DNA from: Kribbella qitaiheensis
GTDB lineage: Bacteria > Actinomycetota > Actinomycetes > Propionibacteriales > Kribbellaceae
Direction: 5' to 3'
NCBI RefSeq assembly: GCF_014217565.1
Contig: NZ_CP043661.1
Coordinates: 6,572,001-6,636,000 of the forward strand
DNA: 64,000 nucleotides
Part shown: positions 63,115-64,000 of the stretch, piece after piece
Layout: every line of letters begins with the position of its first letter
Position numbering within the stretch: the stretch's first letter is position 1
The notes under the pieces: model-generated
Database searches by the model: none
Told to the model about the DNA's origin: nothing
The model's input: the letters and a program-made list of their open reading frames with translations, nothing else
Position numbers and translations under genes: made by a program

Positions 63115-63462
63115 TCAGTCCGACGAGCTTTCGATCAGCTCCCGCAGGGTCTCCGAGGTGGCATCGGAGATGTTCAGTTCGAGCCGGTTCACGTTCTTGA
63201 TGACGATCGTGGGGGGCGGCGTGGCCGGCTTCTCGAGCCGCTTCTTCAGGTCGAGCAGCGCATTGACCAGGGCTACCGCGCCGGCCGCGATGGTGAGGAT
63301 GGTGACCACTTCGCGGGTCTGGCCCCAGCGCTGCGGCCCGACCTCGGCCAGCGCCTCCTCGATCGCCCGGACGGTCGCTTCGTCCGTGCTGTCGATCTCG
63401 ATCTCCAGCATCACGTCGTCGGCCATCGTCGGTCCGCCTTCCCGGTCGGTTGTCGCTGCCAT
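63115..63462 (-). CDS. Small EACC1-like partner of the CHAT protease
   Basis: 115 aa; the ATG at 63462 overlaps the CHAT stop by one base (TGATG), while an internal ATG at 63426 has a better RBS (GGAAGG). N-terminal beta strand VMLEIEIDSTDEATVRAIEE, one hydrophobic helix (VVTILTIAAGAVALVNALLD) and a strand TIVIKNVNRLELNI. This layout fits effector-associated constant component 1 (EACC1), a small conserved partner of caspase/trypsin-like effectors in actinobacterial conflict systems; assignment is by pattern. Confidence 0.55.
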   Translation of the reverse strand: MAATTDREGGPTMADDVMLEIEIDSTDEATVRAIEEALAEVGPQRWGQTREVVTILTIAAGAVALVNALLDLKKRLEKPATPPPTIVIKNVNRLELNISDATSETLRELIESSSD

Positions 63463-64000
63463 CAGATCACGCCGTAGTAGCCGAAGGCAGCCCAGTCCTC
63501 GGCCCGATGTCCGTCCTCGCGAAGCTCCGCACAGGCCGTTCGAAGGCTGAGGTCAGGACTTTGCGTCGTCGTCCGCAGCTTGCGGTGGAATCGCGCCATC
63601 AGCGCGGCCGCGGCCCGGTCGTCGACCGGCCACCGGCTGCCGACGATCGCACGAGCACCGCACCGGAACAGACTGCCTGCCAATCCGTGGAAGGAGTTCG
63701 TCCGGCTGTCAGCGGTCACCACGGATGAACAGGCGGACAGGACGACCAACGGCCCGGTGCTGAAGTGCGTAGTCATCAACAGATCCCGCGCAGAGACCGA
63801 GCGCGCGGCGTTGTAGCGATCCGCGGTGAAGTGGAGGGCGGAATCCAGCGGACTCGCCTCGTCGAACGACCCGTGACAGACCGCGTGGATGATGTCGAAC
63901 GGCTCGGCCAGCGCCCGCAGTACGGACTCTTTCGTGCAGTCGGAGCCTTCGATGACGGTCAGCTGGTCGCCCCAGATCTCCCGCAGGCTCGCCAGCTCTT
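63462..64000 (-). CDS. CHAT-domain (caspase-like) protease, C-terminal part (5' end outside window)
   Basis: About 178 residues visible, open to the window edge. The catalytic His is in FDIIHAVCHGSF and the Cys in LVVLSACSSVV, the CHAT dyad; LFRCGARAIVGSRWPVDDR follows as in TPR-CHAT proteins. The C-terminus is EDWAAFGYYGVI. CHAT proteases act as effectors in bacterial conflict or programmed-death systems (for example Craspase). Upstream domains are not visible. Confidence 0.88.
   Translation of the reverse strand, partial: ELASLREIWGDQLTVIEGSDCTKESVLRALAEPFDIIHAVCHGSFDEASPLDSALHFTADRYNAARSVSARDLLMTTHFSTGPLVVLSACSSVVTADSRTNSFHGLAGSLFRCGARAIVGSRWPVDDRAAAALMARFHRKLRTTTQSPDLSLRTACAELREDGHRAEDWAAFGYYGVI

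Overview
The window is 64 kb of high-GC actinobacterial chromosome. Mycothiol- and F420-type enzymes, a ClpP1/ClpP2/ClpX cluster, mreBCD-mrdA-rodA, many GTG starts and many leaderless genes with a TANNNT -10 box 6-7 nt before the start codon point to the Propionibacteriales. A Kribbella-like organism is my best guess, from gene content and style only; no 16S is present.

Layout. 1-9.7 kb: a membrane Hsp70-like/propeller fusion, a SPOR-like membrane protein, pepN, a mycothiol-dependent nitroreductase homologue, a serine hydrolase, rpiB and a Nei-type glycosylase. 9.7-17.3 kb: a SpoIIE-type phosphatase, two tandem F420-dependent (Ddn-like) paralogues sharing paired operators, a CDP-alcohol phosphotransferase with a DMT permease, a RecF-like ATPase, a LysR regulator and a Gfo/Idh/MocA oxidoreductase. 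17.4-26.7 kb: a heterodimeric ABC exporter, divergent MoxR/VWA-metallopeptidase genes, an MFS permease, a solute-binding-like protein and a GNAT. 26.7-27.6 kb: tRNA-Gly carrying the footprint of an integrated element, then tRNA-Pro. 27.6-32 kb: tig, clpP1, clpP2, clpX. 32-43.5 kb: ArsR/SRPBCC pair, a low-complexity membrane protein, valS, folC, DUF4233, ndk, an AfsR/SARP regulator. 43.9-49.6 kb: mreB, mreC, mreD, mrdA (PBP2), rodA, the elongasome operon. 49.7-56.1 kb: ECF sigma with its membrane partner, a lipoprotein, divergent asparaginase and enol-lactonase-like hydrolase, a TIGR03960 radical SAM protein. 56.1-64 kb: a phosphatase fusion, a coupled three-gene operon (M28 peptidase, lipocalin-like protein, M43 metalloprotease with a seven-bladed lectin-like propeller), a GNAT, and at the edge a CHAT caspase-like protease with a small EACC1-like partner.

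Two cross-cutting observations matter. First, nine reading frames, several of them in essential genes (clpP2, mrdA twice) plus others (ABC exporter, SARP, ECF sigma, radical SAM, GNAT, low-complexity protein), are broken by a single base, and every break lies at a GGCC tetranucleotide (eight read as GGGCC/GGCCC, one as a lost C). A systematic sequencing artefact at GGCC, possibly a modified motif, is far more likely than nine pseudogenes, so the affected CDS are given as one gene each. Second, three loci carry long-armed (21-27 bp), long-loop (38-62 nt) inverted repeats abutting or containing a stop codon, with unrelated arm sequences.

Most promising for new biology: the TGACATGTCA double operators over two leaderless F420-enzyme promoters, the M43/lipocalin/M28 propeller operon without signal peptides, the CHAT/EACC1-like pair, and the tRNA-Gly integration scar.
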